Shown here: piece by piece, positions 3,898 to 5,125 of the stretch
Position numbering within the stretch: the stretch's first letter is position 1
How the letters are laid out: each line of letters begins with the position of its first letter
NCBI GenBank assembly: GCA_021162125.1
Contig: JAGGZG010000211.1
Span: 1 to 5,125, forward strand
Length of the DNA stretch: 5,125 nt
Source of the DNA: Anaerolineae bacterium
GTDB taxonomy: Bacteria > Chloroflexota > Anaerolineae > JACIWR01
Direction of reading: 5' to 3'
Notes under the pieces: generated by a model
Database searches by the model: none
Told to the model about the DNA's origin: nothing
What the model saw: only the letters and a program-made list of their open reading frames with translations
Made by a program: the position numbers and the translations under genes

Positions 3898-5125
3898 ATG
3901 ACCGAATGCCCAAGCTGTGGCCGGTTCGTGGGACCATCGGACACCTGCCCCCATTGCGGAGCAAGAGTTCACCGACGGCTCAGCCTGCGCGTGACAAAAG
4001 CCCTTGCCCTTATCCTGGCACTGGGCGGATTGCTGGTCCTGTGGATCGCCGCTACCCGCGCCGAGCCACCCACCCTGCCCATCGCCGACATCAAAAGCAC
4101 GATGAACTGGGCCTACGTCCGCGTGAAAGGCACGGTCACCCGCTATCCCACTTACGACCCTGAGACTGGCAGCTTGAAATTCTGGGTGTGGGACGGCAGC
4201 GGTGATCTGATGGTGACAGCCTATCGTACCGAGGCCCAGGTTCTGCTGGACGCGGGGCTCATCCCCACCGTTGGCGATCAGGCGACGATAGAGGGCACAC
4301 TGCGCGTCAAAGAGGACTTCGCCTACCTGATGGTCAACGCCCCGCAGCGGGTGACGTTCCAGCGGCCGGCCCACACGGAAGTGCCCATCGGCCAGATTGG
4401 GCTGGACCGGCTGTACGAGAAAGTGACGGTGCGCGGCATGGTGCGCGCCGTGCGCGAACCCTACACCGGGCTGATGATTCTGGAGGTGCGCGATGCTACC
4501 GGCGCAATAGACGTGACCATCCCTGCCGACCTGGTACGGCTGACCGGCACACCCCCTGTCGTGCGCCCCGGCGATTACGTGCAGATTCGTGGAGCAGTGA
4601 GTCTGTACGAGGACTCCTTACAACTCACCCTTGACGACGCGGAGAGCCTGGTCCTTCTGGACGAGGCGGTGCCCATCGCTCAAGCACGGGCCATCGGCGA
4701 AATAACCGCCGAGGACGTGGGGCAGATGGCCGGCATCGAGGGGCGGATCGTCGAGGTGCGCCCTTTCTCAGCAGGGATCAAGTACACCATCGAGGACGAC
4801 AGCGGGCGGATCACCCTGCTGCTGTGGCAGGACATGGACCGCGCCATCGTCGGGCGTGAGTCGCTGATCGTCGGCTCAGAGATTGCCGCCCAGGGCATAG
4901 TGTCCGAATACCAGGGCGAGCTGGAGATCGTGCCCGAGCTGGCGTTGGACGTGCAGATTACGCACGCCCGCGAGTTCACCTACACGCCAATGGATGTCGG
5001 CGCGATCACCACGGAAGACGTGGGCGCACGGGTCCGCATCCGGGGGCAGATCACGCGGGTGACGCCCTTCTCGGCGGGGGTCAAGTACACTGTGCGCGAC
5101 GAAACGGGCGAGATCACCCTGCTGC
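3898..5125 (+). CDS. Zinc-ribbon, single-pass membrane protein with tandem OB-like modules (3' end outside the window)
   Basis: This frame stays open from ATG 3898 to the last base: 409 codons plus one nucleotide. Residues 4-20 form a C4 zinc ribbon (Cys4, Cys7, Cys17, Cys20 as CPSC and CPHC). A basic stretch (HRRLSLRVTK, 25-34) precedes one hydrophobic helix (about 35-52), so by the positive-inside rule the ribbon is cytoplasmic and the rest extracytoplasmic. The rest is a chain of beta-rich modules starting near Ile62, Ile164, Ile266 and Val367, a period of 101-102 residues. Each module has the pattern V-x-V/I-x-G-x-V ... D-x-T/S-G-x-I/L, followed in the complete ones by G-x-x-x-x-I/V-x-G, which resembles the OB fold of the tRNA_anti/YhcR type. 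Modules 3 and 4 share PFSAG-KYT and ITLL. OB folds bind nucleic acid or sugars, or serve as scaffolds; which applies here is unknown. It could equally be a structural surface protein. The domain reading is fairly secure; the function is not. Confidence 0.83.
   Translation, partial: MTECPSCGRFVGPSDTCPHCGARVHRRLSLRVTKALALILALGGLLVLWIAATRAEPPTLPIADIKSTMNWAYVRVKGTVTRYPTYDPETGSLKFWVWDGSGDLMVTAYRTEAQVLLDAGLIPTVGDQATIEGTLRVKEDFAYLMVNAPQRVTFQRPAHTEVPIGQIGLDRLYEKVTVRGMVRAVREPYTGLMILEVRDATGAIDVTIPADLVRLTGTPPVVRPGDYVQIRGAVSLYEDSLQLTLDDAESLVLLDEAVPIAQARAIGEITAEDVGQMAGIEGRIVEVRPFSAGIKYTIEDDSGRITLLLWQDMDRAIVGRESLIVGSEIAAQGIVSEYQGELEIVPELALDVQITHAREFTYTPMDVGAITTEDVGARVRIRGQITRVTPFSAGVKYTVRDETGEITLL
4693..5125 (+). 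repeat. Tandem coding duplication: OB modules 3 and 4 (303-bp period)
   Basis: Module 3 starts at 4693 and module 4 at 4996, exactly 303 bp later and in frame. In the best-matching stretch (residues 289-308 against 390-409) 14 of 20 residues are identical, and the DNA is also alike (e.g. atcaccctgctgc in both). Module 4 is cut by the window end. Modules 1 and 2 share the pattern but are more diverged. Confidence 0.75.

Noticed and set aside
3774..4163. Plus-strand 129-residue ORF starting in the REP-like region
   Set aside because: It is a shadow of the zinc-ribbon gene in another frame and Pro/Arg/His-rich; the frame from ATG 3898 has the RBS, zinc ribbon and OB modules.

Overview
The window is GC-rich bacterial DNA. 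Its short dispersed repeats are of the kind I associate with Chloroflexota (Anaerolineae-like) genomes: a heptamer array, an 'atccgtg' hairpin and 'ggctgaagcc' palindromes. That assignment is an inference from pattern memory and no marker gene confirms it. The window holds two recognisable nickel-pincer-cofactor genes, two family-2 glycosyltransferases, one previously unmarked small membrane-protein gene on the minus strand, and the 5' part of a zinc-ribbon/membrane/OB-repeat protein.

Layout. Bases 1-330 are the 3' end of larB, whose last codons are written in a 7-bp tandem repeat. larC (340-1539) follows after 9 nt, with a strong ribosome binding site. A glycosyltransferase gene (GTG start at 1523, end 2581) overlaps the end of larC by 17 nt, so larB-larC-GT look co-transcribed. 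This GT carries an in-frame insertion of a palindromic repeat (1809-1882) in the middle of its catalytic domain.

Bases 2582-2947 look like a plain intergenic gap but contain a complete tiny transcription unit on the minus strand. It has a sigma70-like promoter (TTGAGG-17-TATAAT), an AAGGAGG ribosome binding site, a 45-codon hydrophobic ORF (2815 to 2678) and a Rho-independent terminator (2612 to 2586). The terminator ends 4 nt from the stop of the convergent GT gene. A divergent second glycosyltransferase of the WaaE/KdtX-like type runs from 2948 to 3736. An 11-bp-spaced direct repeat lies between the two divergent genes.

Bases 3737-3897 hold REP-like palindromes. From 3898 to the window end runs an open frame with no stop. 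It encodes a C4 zinc ribbon, one transmembrane helix and at least four tandem OB-like modules with a period of about 101-102 residues; the last two are clearly similar to each other.

Working together. LarB and LarC act in synthesis of the nickel-pincer nucleotide cofactor of lactate racemase-like enzymes; larE and larA are not in view. The glycosyltransferases suggest envelope or exopolysaccharide glycan synthesis. The small membrane protein and the OB-repeat protein are unassigned. The most interesting items are the hidden minus-strand unit and the two mobile-type repeats that have become protein-coding, one in larB and one in the first GT.
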